DNA from: Rhodanobacter_A agri | Lineage (GTDB): Bacteria > Pseudomonadota > Gammaproteobacteria > Xanthomonadales > Rhodanobacteraceae | Assembly (NCBI RefSeq): GCF_044904705.1 | Contig: NZ_JADIKL010000004.1 | Location: forward strand, 186,001 to 250,000 | Reading direction: 5' to 3' | Length of the DNA stretch: 64,000 nt | In this document: positions 23,715 to 31,750 of the stretch, piece by piece | Numbering within the stretch: the first letter of the stretch is position 1 | How the letters are laid out: each line of letters begins with the position of its first letter | Translations under genes and position numbers: made by a program | Notes under the pieces: generated by a model | Seen by the model: the letters and a program-made list of their open reading frames with translations, nothing else | What the model was told of the DNA's origin: nothing | The model's database searches: none

Positions 23715-24361
23715 GATTGCGCCGCCATGGCGGCAAGGGATGGATGTGACTGGCCCGTGGGCCGGCGCAGCAGGGCTTCGCACACGACCAGATTGATCGG
23801 CCAGCAGACCCAGGTCGCGAAGATGTAGACGGGCAGGAACGGCAGGTGGAGCGCCATGCCGATCGCCAGGATCAGCCGCAGCGTGACAGCGGCAAAGGTG
23901 AGCGCGGCGGTACGGCACATCCAACGGCGATGGCCGGCGATGTCGCCGGCCACGATGCGGCGGATGCCGTTGCCCATGCACCACAGCCAGACCGCGGCCA
24001 GGGCGGCCAGGGCCAGTCCGCTGGTCACGCCACCCTGGGTGCGCCGGGCCATTGACAGGGCTGCCACCGCGGCAATGAGGATGGCACCGGCGGACAGCCA
24101 GCCGCCCAGCCGGTGCAGGCGCGGCATCCGTCGGCGCACCCACGCGCTCAATTGCAACGGAGCCAACAGCAGCGCAAGGCCGGCGCCGAAGAAATGGGCC
24201 GGCACATCCAGCCCCGAGACGGCGAACTGGGCGGCGAAGCGGTTGTACGGCAGGTGGTCGCGATACAGATAAGCGAATGCATAGGCGGCGACCGCCACCG
24301 AGAGCGCGGCGAAAGCCACGGAGGCGATGCCGCGCAGCAGCCTGACGGAGCGTTCGCGCAT
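23711..24361 (-). CDS. DUF2306-like multi-pass membrane protein
   Basis: The 216-residue product has about six membrane segments, with histidines near the membrane face: LPYNRFAAQF, DVPAHFFGAGLALLLAPLQL, RRMPRLHRLGGWL and IAGHRRWMCRTAAL. The H-x-L-G pattern after RLHR and the GHRRWM motif fit DUF2306, a family related to haem-binding membrane proteins but without known activity. The start at 24361 is preceded by a plausible ribosome binding site. A much longer frame upstream is antisense to the acyltransferase gene and is not real. Its stop overlaps the start of the serine hydrolase gene, so the two form an operon. Confidence 0.75.
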   Translation of the reverse strand: MRERSVRLLRGIASVAFAALSVAVAAYAFAYLYRDHLPYNRFAAQFAVSGLDVPAHFFGAGLALLLAPLQLSAWVRRRMPRLHRLGGWLSAGAILIAAVAALSMARRTQGGVTSGLALAALAAVWLWCMGNGIRRIVAGDIAGHRRWMCRTAALTFAAVTLRLILAIGMALHLPFLPVYIFATWVCWPINLVVCEALLRRPTGQSHPSLAAMAAQS

Positions 24362-24580
24362 GGAATGGTCCCGTTCGTCGGAAGGAGCCGTCAGCATGCG
24401 GAAGCGGGCGTTCGGCTTCGTCCGGGACGGCGGAACCGTACGGCGGCACGCGCCGTGCAGGTGCGATCCGGCCGGTTCGGACCTCTCCGATGACGCTTGG
24501 AGACATTGAACAGGCTCTAAGATGCGTGCTCGCCTGCCGGCGCGTCGCTGGCGCTGCTTGCCGGTCGACGGGAGAGTGCA

Positions 24581-25723
24581 TTGAGGGTGAAGGAATGGCT
24601 GTCGGGTCTGCGCGGTGGGCGGCACGGTCCGGTGCGTCGCATCGCCACCGTCGCCGATGGCCTGGCCGGCGGCCGCGACAACTTCCTGCTGCTGCGGCTG
24701 CTGGCGGCGAGCCTGGTGATCTACGGCCATGCTCCCGCCATCACCGGCGGCCAGGGCTGGCCGGACGTCTTCGTCTGGATGGGCTGGGGCAGCTACTCCG
24801 GCGACCTGGCGGTGGACGTGTTCTTCGTGGTGAGCGGCTTCATGATCGCCGGCAGCTACCTGCGCCGACGGCACCTGCTGGATTTCCTGTGGGCGCGGCT
24901 GCTGCGCATTAGTCCCGCCTACATCGTGTGCCTGGCGGGTACGGCCTTTGTGCTGGGTGCGGCGTGCACCAGCCTGCCGCTGCACGACTACTACGGCAGC
25001 CACGAGGTGGTGCGCTACGTGTCGAAGAACATCCAGCTCGGCAAGGGGCTGGTCTTCACCCTGCCGGGTGTCTTCACCGACAACCCGAAGCTGGCGTTCG
25101 TCAACGGCTCGATCTGGACCTTGCCGGCCGAAGTGCGCATGTACCTCTGGGTGGCATTGGCCGGGGTGCTGGGCATCCTGTCGCGCCGCTGGAGTTGCAA
25201 CCTGCTGCTGGCGGCTCTGTTCGTCTGTGGATGGCTGGCCCCGGCGCACGTGCCGCTGGTGCCGCTGGCCTCGTTCCTGCGGCTGGCCGGCTGTTTCGCA
25301 TTGGGCGTGTTCTGCTTCGTCAATCGCGAGCGGGTTCCGGTCGGCTGGTGGTGGGTGGCCGTGCTGGCCGTACTGGCGTGGTTGCTGCACGCGACGCCGC
25401 TCTATCCGTTCGCTTTTGCGCTGGCGCTCGCGGCCTTCGTGTTCGCGTTCGGTTATGCCTCGCCGTGGCTGGGTTGCCTGCGCTTCGGCGACTACTCGTA
25501 TGGTTTGTATTTGTGGGGTTATCCGATGCAGCAGCTGGTGGCGCATTTCGCTCCGAGATGGGCGCCGGCCGGCAACATCCTGCTGGCCTGGCCGCTGGCC
25601 ATGCTGTTGGCGGTGTTGTCCTGGCACTTGGTCGAGCGGCCGGCGCTGCGGCTGAAGTCTCTGCCGGATGCGATGCAGGCGAAAGCGCGAGGGATGTTTG
25701 CGCGCATCCGCACAGACGGCTGA
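24581..25723 (+). CDS. Acyltransferase family 3 membrane protein
   Basis: The 380-residue product has around ten membrane segments and the family 3 acyltransferase pattern: FLLLRLLAASLVIYGHA with the catalytic histidine near residue 48, and VDVFFVVSGFMIAGSYLRRR near 85. An Arg-containing RLLRISPAYIV and the late FGDYSYGLYLWGYP loop complete it. Such enzymes O-acylate sugars of lipopolysaccharide, capsule or peptidoglycan at the membrane. The frame opens with TTG at 24581 (or GTG at 24587); no in-frame ATG is near, so the exact start is unsure. It diverges from the DUF2306 operon across a 219-bp gap. The acceptor is unknown. Confidence 0.85.
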   Translation: MRVKEWLSGLRGGRHGPVRRIATVADGLAGGRDNFLLLRLLAASLVIYGHAPAITGGQGWPDVFVWMGWGSYSGDLAVDVFFVVSGFMIAGSYLRRRHLLDFLWARLLRISPAYIVCLAGTAFVLGAACTSLPLHDYYGSHEVVRYVSKNIQLGKGLVFTLPGVFTDNPKLAFVNGSIWTLPAEVRMYLWVALAGVLGILSRRWSCNLLLAALFVCGWLAPAHVPLVPLASFLRLAGCFALGVFCFVNRERVPVGWWWVAVLAVLAWLLHATPLYPFAFALALAAFVFAFGYASPWLGCLRFGDYSYGLYLWGYPMQQLVAHFAPRWAPAGNILLAWPLAMLLAVLSWHLVERPALRLKSLPDAMQAKARGMFARIRTDG

Positions 25724-25748
25724 GGCCTGTGCGGATGCGTGCGTAGCG

Positions 25749-26207
25749 TCAGTGAGACGCCGGCTTGTAGTGGCCGCCTTCCGTGCGCACAGCGATGTTG
25801 AGCCGGTTCCAGGTATTGATCAGGCCGATCAGCAGGACCAGGTCGATCACCGCGGCTTCGTCGAAGTGCTGGCGCACGCGCGCGTAGAGCGCATCGGACA
25901 CCGACTCGTGCGAGGGCAGTTCGGTGAGTTCCTCGGCCAAGGCCAGGGCGGCCTGTTCGGCCTCGCTGTACAGTTTGGTTTCGCGCCAGGCAGGCAGCAG
26001 ATACAGGCGTTGCTCGGTTTCACCGGAGGCGCGGGCGTCTTTGCTGTGCATGTCCAGGCAGAACGCGCAGCCGTTGATCTGTGAGCAGCGCATCAGCACG
26101 AGATCAGCCAGCTTTGCGTCGATGTGGCCGCGCGCGCGGATCTCCTCGCCGAGCTTGATCAGCGGCTGCATGGTGGCGTAGTGGCGCTGGATGGAAATGC
26201 GGGTCAT
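25749..26207 (-). CDS. AhpD-like carboxymuconolactone decarboxylase protein
   Basis: The 152-residue product has the alkylhydroperoxidase pattern CSQINGCAFCLDMHSKDA, with the redox cysteines at residues 47 and 50 and a histidine at 54. A first helix bundle (residues 10-40) and a C-terminal bundle ending VLLIGLINTWNRLNIAVR complete the fold. It lies 47 bp downstream of the ECF41 sigma gene on the same strand. Carboxymuconolactone decarboxylase genes are the most typical neighbours and targets of ECF41 sigma factors, so regulation by that sigma is likely. Expression could come by readthrough from the sigma promoter; a separate ECF41 promoter upstream of it was not convincing. Confidence 0.9.
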   Translation of the reverse strand: MTRISIQRHYATMQPLIKLGEEIRARGHIDAKLADLVLMRCSQINGCAFCLDMHSKDARASGETEQRLYLLPAWRETKLYSEAEQAALALAEELTELPSHESVSDALYARVRQHFDEAAVIDLVLLIGLINTWNRLNIAVRTEGGHYKPASH

Positions 26208-26254
26208 GGGGAAGCTCCTGTGTCAGTCGGCAAATGACGGCCGGAATGAGCCGT

Positions 26255-27181
26255 TCAGTGCAAGGACGTGCCAGCCGACGGATTCGTTACCGTCGCCGCC
26301 AGCCGCGCGAGCTTGCCCGGGTGGCGCAGCGCGTGGATGGCGGTGATGTGTTCGCCATCGCCCTCGACCTCGACCCAGATGGCCGTGGTCAGGGTGTCGC
26401 CGGCACAGGCCAGCAGCGCAGGCGCCCCGTTGAGCGTGAGCAGGCTGTAGCGCAGCGGCTGCAGGCGGGTGTTGTGGGCGATCTGCAGGTACAGACGCGC
26501 CAGCCGCTCGGCGCCGTGCAGCGGGTGCAAGGTGGCGGAGACCACGCCGCCGCCGTCGCTGATGTGGATGGCGTCCTCGGCGAACAGCGCCTGCAGCGAT
26601 GCCAGCGTGGGTTGTTGCATGGCCGCCACGAAGCGCTGCAGCAGGCGCTGCTGCGCCTGTGCGTCCACGCTGTAGCGCGGGCGATCCTCGCGCAGCCGCG
26701 CTCTGGCGCGATGCACGCGCTGGCGGCAGGCGTTCTCGGCGATGCCTAGGATGGCCGCCGTTTCGGCATGGCTGTAGTCGAACACTTCGTTGAGCAGGAA
26801 GGCGGCGCGTTCGTCCGGGCCCAACCGTTCCAGCAAGGTAAGGAAGGAGAGGGTGAGGCTCTGGTCGCGCTCCAGCGCCGCTTCCGGTGTCGCCTCGGTG
26901 TCGGCTTGCGCACCCTCGTCCACCAGCGGCTCGGGCAGCCACGGGCCGGGGTAGTGCGCGCGCTCGGTCTTGGCGCGGCGCAGGCGGTCCAGCGCAAGGC
27001 GCGTGGTCACGGTGACCAGCCAGGCCTCCGGATCGTCCAAGGCGGCGGTGTCTTGCGCATGCCAGCGCAGCCAGGCGTCGTGCAGCACATCCTCGGCGTC
27101 GGCGGGCGTGCCGAGCATGCGGTAGGCCAGCCCGAACAGGCGCGGGCGGTGTTGCTGGAACAAGGCGGTTTGCGGGTCCAT
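26255..27181 (-). CDS. ECF41-type sigma factor with fused SnoaL-like domain
   Basis: This 308-residue sigma factor has region 2 (RPRLFGLAYRMLGTPADAED, about residues 13-32) and region 4 (about 115-165, FDYSHAETAAILGIAENACR). A C-terminal SnoaL-like domain (about 190-300) takes the place of a separate anti-sigma factor in this group. The linker motif WLPEP (residues about 76-80) and DGGG near residue 213 match group signatures that I recall. The late NPDKL-type motif appears as HPGKL. The fused domain is thought to hold the sigma inactive or to tune it. An AhpD-like gene follows, the classic target. A near-consensus promoter for this sigma lies just upstream, so self-regulation is likely. Confidence 0.92.
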   Translation of the reverse strand: MDPQTALFQQHRPRLFGLAYRMLGTPADAEDVLHDAWLRWHAQDTAALDDPEAWLVTVTTRLALDRLRRAKTERAHYPGPWLPEPLVDEGAQADTEATPEAALERDQSLTLSFLTLLERLGPDERAAFLLNEVFDYSHAETAAILGIAENACRQRVHRARARLREDRPRYSVDAQAQQRLLQRFVAAMQQPTLASLQALFAEDAIHISDGGGVVSATLHPLHGAERLARLYLQIAHNTRLQPLRYSLLTLNGAPALLACAGDTLTTAIWVEVEGDGEHITAIHALRHPGKLARLAATVTNPSAGTSLH

Positions 27182-27210
27182 GGCGGCTTCCTCGGAAATA
27201 TCACCTCAAG

Positions 27211-27237
27211 GACGCGCCAGTGGGCGCCGACGTGACA
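27211..27237 (-). promoter_or_regulatory. Predicted ECF41 autoregulatory promoter
   Basis: On the minus strand the sequence reads TGTCACG, 16 bases, then CGTC. This matches the ECF41 consensus as I recall it (TGTCACA, 16 bases, CGTC) in all but one base, with exact spacing. The -10 element lies 29 bp before the ATG of the sigma gene. It falls in the 59-bp gap next to the stop codon of the upstream lpxO-like gene. Confidence 0.75.
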
Positions 27238-27240
27238 GGC

Positions 27241-28179
27241 TCAGCGAAAGAGCGGCCAGGGCGCCAGGAAGATCAGCCAGAGCAGCACCAGCATGCCCAG
27301 GTATTTCAGCACGCGGAACAGTTTCGGGTGCTTCTTCTTGAACGCGCGGTTGCGCTCGCGGTTGCGCTGGTTGAGCGCGAACATGCGGTTGACGAAACCG
27401 GTCTTCTCTTCCGGCGATTCGGTGTTCGGCGAGGCGGTGATCTTGCCCATAAATGCCCCCACGCGATGGTTGATCGCGTTCATCCAGCGCGTACGCAGCG
27501 GGCGCTCCACGTCGGCGAACAGGATCACCCGGGTCTGGTCGGTGGTGTTCTCCACCCAGTGCACGTAGGTCTCGTCGAACACCACGTCCTTGCCATCGCC
27601 CCAGGCGTGCTCTTCGCCGTCGACGAAGATGCGGCAATTGCGCGAGTTCGGCGTGATCAGGCCGAGGTGGTAGCGCAGCGAGCCGGCGAACGGGTCACGG
27701 TGCGGGTTGAGCCGGCTGTTTGGCGCCAGCGTGGCGAACATCGCTGCCTTCACGCTGGGGATGGATTTCAGCAAGGCCACGGTTTTCGGGCATAGCGTTT
27801 CGGCCGAGGCCAGCGGCTCGCCGTACCACTTCAGGTAGAAGCGCTTCCAGCCTTGCTTGAAGAAGCTGTTGAAGCTGGCGTCGTTGCCGCTGTGCGCCGC
27901 GCGGATATGGCCTTCGTCGAACAGCGACAGTGCCTCTTCGCGAATGGTCTGCCAGTTCGCCTGCAGCAGGTCCAGTTGCGGGAAGCCGCGGCGGTCCAGG
28001 ATGGGGCGCGCCGGCACCGCGGAGAATGCGTACATCAGCAGGTTGTAGGGCGCGAAGATCGCCGAATGGTCCACCAGCTGGCGATCGAAACGCAGCCGCG
28101 CGCGTCCGCGCAGGTGCACCAGCAGCACGCACAGCGCGAACAGCAGGATCAGGACCAGCAGGACGAGGCGTGGGGTCAT
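27241..28179 (-). CDS. lpxO: LpxO-like aspartyl/asparaginyl beta-hydroxylase
   Basis: The product belongs to the Fe(II)/2-oxoglutarate-dependent hydroxylases; LpxO adds a 2-hydroxyl to an acyl chain of lipid A. Membrane segments lie at the N-terminus (RLVLLVLILLFALCVLLVHL) and the C-terminus (VLKYLGMLVLLWLIFLAPWP), with the catalytic domain in between. The iron ligands are in RLNPHRDPFAGSLRYHLGL (HxD) and VHWVENTTDQTRVILFADV (distal H, and the R that binds 2-oxoglutarate). The start at 28179 (MTPRLVL) is chosen over an ATG 12 bases upstream; about 312 residues is normal. LpxO or a close PagP-type lipid A modifier is the best call; the exact acyl target is unproven. Confidence 0.85.
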   Translation of the reverse strand: MTPRLVLLVLILLFALCVLLVHLRGRARLRFDRQLVDHSAIFAPYNLLMYAFSAVPARPILDRRGFPQLDLLQANWQTIREEALSLFDEGHIRAAHSGNDASFNSFFKQGWKRFYLKWYGEPLASAETLCPKTVALLKSIPSVKAAMFATLAPNSRLNPHRDPFAGSLRYHLGLITPNSRNCRIFVDGEEHAWGDGKDVVFDETYVHWVENTTDQTRVILFADVERPLRTRWMNAINHRVGAFMGKITASPNTESPEEKTGFVNRMFALNQRNRERNRAFKKKHPKLFRVLKYLGMLVLLWLIFLAPWPLFR

Positions 28180-28254
28180 CGGATCGGGCAACAGGCGTGG
28201 CGGAAGAATGCGCCATTCTAGCGCCCGTGCCGTGAACCGCCGCAGCGCTTCGAC

Positions 28255-29037
28255 TCAGTGCGACAGCACGCGCAGCGCTGCGCCGCCGGGCTGGTAGCCA
28301 CGGGCCAGCGCACGTTGTACGTAGGCCACGGCGCGCTGCACGGCGCGGCGGGGCGATTGTCCCTTGGCCAGTTCGGCGGCGACCGCCGAGGCCAGGGTGC
28401 AGCCGGTGCCGTGGGCTTCCAGTTTCAGCCGCGGATGGCGCAGTTCCATCACGCCGCGAGCGTCGAAGTAGCGATCCACTACCTCGCGGCCGCTACCGTG
28501 GCCACCCTTGAGCAACACGCTTTCGGCACCGAGCGCACGCAGGTCGGCGCCGGCACGGAGGCAGTCCTTCGCGCTGCGGATCGGGTAGCCCAGCAAGGCC
28601 TCGGCCTCGGGCAGGTTGGGCGTGAGCACGTCGGCCAGCGGAATCAGCTCGTTCACCAGTACCGTGATGGCACCCTCGTCGAGCAGGCGTGCACCGCTGG
28701 TGGCGATCATCACCGGGTCGACCACCAGCCGTGCGGGTTTGCGTGCCGCCAGCTCGCGCGCTACCAGCCGCACGATCGCCGCGCTGCCAAGCATGCCGGT
28801 TTTCACCGCGCCGATCGGGAAGTCGTCGAACACGGCAGCGATCTGGCTGCGGATATGCGCGAGTGGCACCGGATGCACCGCGGTCACGCCGCGGGTGTTC
28901 TGCGAGGTGATCGCGGCGATCGCCGACAAGCCGTGCACGCCACGGGCGTGAAAGGTCTTGAGGTCGGCCTGGATGCCCGCGCCACCGCCGGAGTCGGAGC
29001 CGGCGATGGTGAGGGCGACGGGAGGCGTAAGCCTCAC
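28255..29037 (-). CDS. thiD: HMP/HMP-P kinase ThiD
   Basis: ThiD phosphorylates hydroxymethylpyrimidine, and its monophosphate, in thiamine synthesis. The 260-residue product starts with the ribokinase-fold pattern VALTIAGSDSGGGAGIQADLKTF, has the substrate lid QNTRGVTAVHP near residue 46 and the KTGMLGS motif near 79. The anion-hole HGTGCTLASAVAA comes near 213. The GTG start at 29037 overlaps the stop of the upstream PhoH-like gene (GTGA), so it is coupled to it. No other thiamine genes lie nearby, and no TPP riboswitch is visible within 300 bp upstream, as expected inside an operon. Confidence 0.93.
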   Translation of the reverse strand: MRLTPPVALTIAGSDSGGGAGIQADLKTFHARGVHGLSAIAAITSQNTRGVTAVHPVPLAHIRSQIAAVFDDFPIGAVKTGMLGSAAIVRLVARELAARKPARLVVDPVMIATSGARLLDEGAITVLVNELIPLADVLTPNLPEAEALLGYPIRSAKDCLRAGADLRALGAESVLLKGGHGSGREVVDRYFDARGVMELRHPRLKLEAHGTGCTLASAVAAELAKGQSPRRAVQRAVAYVQRALARGYQPGGAALRVLSH

Positions 29038-30413
29038 AATGCTTCCGACGCGAAATCCGCCAGCCGCGAGCGTTCGCCGCGCCGCAGGGTGACATGCGCC
29101 GAGTGCTCCCACTGCTTGAAGCGGTCCACCGCGTAGGTAAGGCCGGAGGTGGTTTCGGTGAGGTAGGGCGTGTCGATCTGTTCCACGTTGCCGAGGCAGA
29201 CGATCTTGGTGCCGGGGCCGGCGCGGGTGATCAAGGTCTTCATCTGCTTGGGCGTGAGGTTCTGCGCCTCGTCGATGATCAGGTAGCGCGACAGGAAGGT
29301 GCGTCCACGCATGAAGTTCAGCGAACGGATCTTGATGCGCGAGGCGAGCAGGTCGTTGGTGGCCTGGCGGCCCCAGCTGCCGCCTTCCTCGGGGTTGGCG
29401 AGCACTTCGAGGTTGTCGGTGAGCGCGCCCATCCACGGCGTCATCTTTTCCTCTTCGGTGCCGGGCAGGAAGCCGATGTCCTCGCCGACGGACACCGTGG
29501 CGCGGGTCATGATGATTTCGCGGTAACGCTGCTGGTCCATCACCTGGGCCAGGCCGGCGGCGAGTGCCAGCAGGGTCTTGCCGGTGCCCGCGGTGCCGAG
29601 CAAGGTGACGAAGTCGATGTCCGGATCCATCAGCGCGTTGAGCGCGAAGTTCTGCTCGCGGTTGCGTGCGGCGATGCCCCAGACGTGGTGGTTGGCGTGG
29701 CTGTGGTCGTCCATCAGCGCCAAGGTGGCCTTGCCGCCGTCCAGGTGCAGCACGCGCAGTTCGACGCCGCCTTCGCCGGGCAGATACAGACACTCGTTGG
29801 GGTACCAGTCCTCGTCCTCGCGGACGTCGAGCTTGTAGTAGGTGCGGCCGCGCTCGTTCCACGACTGGACCTCGGGATGCTTGTCCCAGAAGTCTTCGGG
29901 CAGCGCGGCGGAACCGGTGTAGAGCAGGGCGAAGTCGTCCAGCGCGCGGTCGTTCTCGTAATCCTCCGCATCGATGCCGTAGATCTTGGCCTTGATGCGC
30001 AAGTTGATGTCCTTGGTGACCAGGATCACCGCGCGGTCGGGATTCTGGTCGCGCAGTTCGATCACCGCGGCCAGGATCAGGTTGTCGGCCTTGCCGTGGT
30101 TGGTGCTGGTGCGCTGCTGGAAGTACAGCCGTCCCACCGCAGCGCCGCGCTTGAGGTTGATGCCCTGCGGGCTGGTCAGTTCCAGGCCGTTGCTGATGCC
30201 GTGGCCGTTGCCGCGCACGATCAGTTCGTTGAGGAAGCGGCTGACTTGGCGGCCGTTGCGCGAGACTTCCGAGGCGCCTTTCTTCTTCTCGTCCAGCTCC
30301 TCCAGCACCGTCATCGGGATGAACACGTCGTGTTCTTCGAAGCGGAACAGCGACGTGGGGTCGTGCAGCAACACGTTGGTGTCCAGGGCGTAGATACGCT
30401 TGCTTGCGGTCAT
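29034..30413 (-). CDS. PIN domain-PhoH ATPase (YlaK-type)
   Basis: The 459-residue product has an N-terminal PIN ribonuclease domain (residues 5-150) and a C-terminal PhoH ATPase domain (about 240-455). The PIN domain shows acidic residues in LDTNVLLHDP, TVLEELDEKK and ILVTKDINLRIK. The ATPase domain shows Walker A GTAGTGKTLLAL and Walker B RYLIIDEAQNLTP. Such fusions are thought to degrade or remodel RNA, helicase with nuclease; the target is unknown. The ATG at 30413 starts the PIN domain; the longer frame would add 41 unrelated residues. It is followed by overlapping thiD and preceded by bcp at 82 bp. Confidence 0.92.
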   Translation of the reverse strand: MTASKRIYALDTNVLLHDPTSLFRFEEHDVFIPMTVLEELDEKKKGASEVSRNGRQVSRFLNELIVRGNGHGISNGLELTSPQGINLKRGAAVGRLYFQQRTSTNHGKADNLILAAVIELRDQNPDRAVILVTKDINLRIKAKIYGIDAEDYENDRALDDFALLYTGSAALPEDFWDKHPEVQSWNERGRTYYKLDVREDEDWYPNECLYLPGEGGVELRVLHLDGGKATLALMDDHSHANHHVWGIAARNREQNFALNALMDPDIDFVTLLGTAGTGKTLLALAAGLAQVMDQQRYREIIMTRATVSVGEDIGFLPGTEEEKMTPWMGALTDNLEVLANPEEGGSWGRQATNDLLASRIKIRSLNFMRGRTFLSRYLIIDEAQNLTPKQMKTLITRAGPGTKIVCLGNVEQIDTPYLTETTSGLTYAVDRFKQWEHSAHVTLRRGERSRLADFASEAL

Positions 30414-30495
30414 GCGGCGGGAACCTCGCAAGGGGCAGTACGAAGGGATCGCGGCATGGCGGATGCCGCGGGTGCGATGCTGGGAGGGGCGGTGG

Positions 30496-30960
30496 TCACT
30501 TGCTGGCGGGAATGGCGTCGAGCACGGCTTGGGCATGGCCCGGCACCTTCACGCCGCGCCATTCGGCGACGAGTTTGCCGTCCGGGGCTATCAGGAAGGT
30601 GCTGCGCACCACGCCCATGTGGCGCTTGCCGTAGAGAACCTTCTCGTGGATCACGTCGAAGGCGCGGCACCAGGTTTCGTCGGGGTCGGACACCAGCGGG
30701 AACGGCAGTTCCTGCTTGGCGGCGAAGTTGGCGTGGGATTTCGCCGAGTCGCGCGAGACGCCGACGATCTCGGCGTGGCGTTTCTTGAACTTCGGGTAGA
30801 GGTCGCGGAAGTCCTTCGCCTCGTTGGTGCAGCCGGGGGTGGAGTCCTTGGGGTAGAAATACAGCACCACCCATTGGCCCTTGAGGTCGGCGAGCTTCAG
30901 CGTGCTGCCGTCGCCGGTGGTGCCGCCCAGGGCAGGGGCTTTCTTTCCGATGTCTGGCAT
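30496..30960 (-). CDS. bcp: Peroxiredoxin Bcp (PrxQ type)
   Basis: Bcp reduces hydrogen and organic peroxides with thioredoxin. The 154-residue product has the peroxidatic cysteine C44 in PKDSTPGCTNEAKDF, and an Arg and Trp patch typical of the fold. The classic PrxQ enzymes have a resolving cysteine five residues later; here that site is aspartate, and the next cysteine is in TWCRAFDV near residue 98. It may therefore use a different resolving cysteine or be a 1-Cys form. It lies between the PhoH-like gene and the gcvR-like gene on the same strand. Confidence 0.92.
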   Translation of the reverse strand: MPDIGKKAPALGGTTGDGSTLKLADLKGQWVVLYFYPKDSTPGCTNEAKDFRDLYPKFKKRHAEIVGVSRDSAKSHANFAAKQELPFPLVSDPDETWCRAFDVIHEKVLYGKRHMGVVRSTFLIAPDGKLVAEWRGVKVPGHAQAVLDAIPASK

Positions 30961-31065
30961 GGTCTCTCCGGAAACCCGGTGGGGTTTCGCCTGTGTTCGG
31001 GGCAGAGACTAGCGCGATGAATGTTACGGATGACAGCCTTGTCAGGCGTGTCGTGCAGGCGCATC

Positions 31066-31104
31066 CTAGGAACCTCGGCGGCGAAGCTTCGCAGAGGCTC
31101 CTAG
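31066..31104 (-). terminator. Imperfect palindrome over gcvR stop codon
   Basis: CTAGGA pairs with TCCTAG, then CCTC with GAGG, and the inner GCGAAGCTTCGC is a 12-bp perfect palindrome, with single mismatches between blocks. The stop codon of the gcvR-like gene (31101-31103) lies inside the right arm. No T-run follows on the minus strand, so this may be a processing or regulatory structure and not a full terminator. Confidence 0.45.
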
Positions 31105-31667
31105 AACTTCACCGGATCCATGATCGCGTCCAGGTTCAGGCCGTCGCACAGTTCCAGGAAATCGTCGCGCAAGGCGGCGATGTGCACGTCGGACGGAATG
31201 CCGATCGTGAACTGCGCCTGGAACATCTCCGCACCGGTCTGCATTGCGTGATAGCGGGTGGAGTGCAGCTGCTCCACGCTGATGCCTTGCTGGCTGAAGA
31301 ACTCCACGATGCGCGCCACGATGCCGGGGCGGTCGGCGGAGATGATCTCGACCATGTAGGGCAGCAGGTGCGAATTCGGCTCGCGCGGCGCCGTACGATA
31401 GTGGCTCAGCCGCAGGTTCTCGTCGCGCGCCAGCTTGTTCAGCGCCGTCTCCAGCTTGGCGAGCGCGTCCCAGGCGCCGTTGGCCAGCAGCATCATCGAC
31501 ACCTCGTTGCCGATCGTCGCCACGCGCGACTCGGCCAGGCTGCAGCCGGCGTCGGCGATGCGGCGAGTCAACGCAGTAAGCGGGGAGTGGGCGGCCGAAG
31601 TCAGCGCGTGGATCAGCAACTGGTTGTCACTGCCCGAACGGGCGGAGGCGGGGGGCGTCGGTTTCAA
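31101..31667 (-). CDS. GcvR-like protein with two ACT domains
   Basis: The 188-residue product has two ACT-type domains: about residues 15-95 (NQLLIHALTSAAHSPLTALTRRIADAGCSL) and 103-185 (LPYMVEIISADRPGIVARIVEFFSQQGISVEQLHS). ACT domains usually bind amino acids; E. coli GcvR pairs with GcvA to repress the glycine cleavage operon. That function is not shown here, because no gcvA is nearby. The start at MKPTPPAS lies next to a short divergent gap (83 bp) before dapA, so dapA and this gene may share a regulatory region. The gcvR-bcp order recurs in relatives. Confidence 0.85.
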   Translation of the reverse strand: MKPTPPASARSGSDNQLLIHALTSAAHSPLTALTRRIADAGCSLAESRVATIGNEVSMMLLANGAWDALAKLETALNKLARDENLRLSHYRTAPREPNSHLLPYMVEIISADRPGIVARIVEFFSQQGISVEQLHSTRYHAMQTGAEMFQAQFTIGIPSDVHIAALRDDFLELCDGLNLDAIMDPVKF

Positions 31668-31750
31668 TGAGATGGCCTGTGCCGGATCCCGCGCGGCGCG
31701 GGAATCGCGCCGGCCAGCTTACTTGCCGCTCCGGCAAGGCCGCAAGTAAC

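Noticed and set aside
22305..24581. Apparent 758-residue protein joining the serine hydrolase to upstream sequence
   Set aside because: The DUF2306-like gene occupies a different frame there, and the hydrolase has its own ATG with an ATGA overlap at 23714.
23711..25627. Apparent 638-residue minus-strand protein over the acyltransferase gene
   Set aside because: Only the last 216 codons show a membrane-protein pattern; the rest is antisense to the acyltransferase gene.
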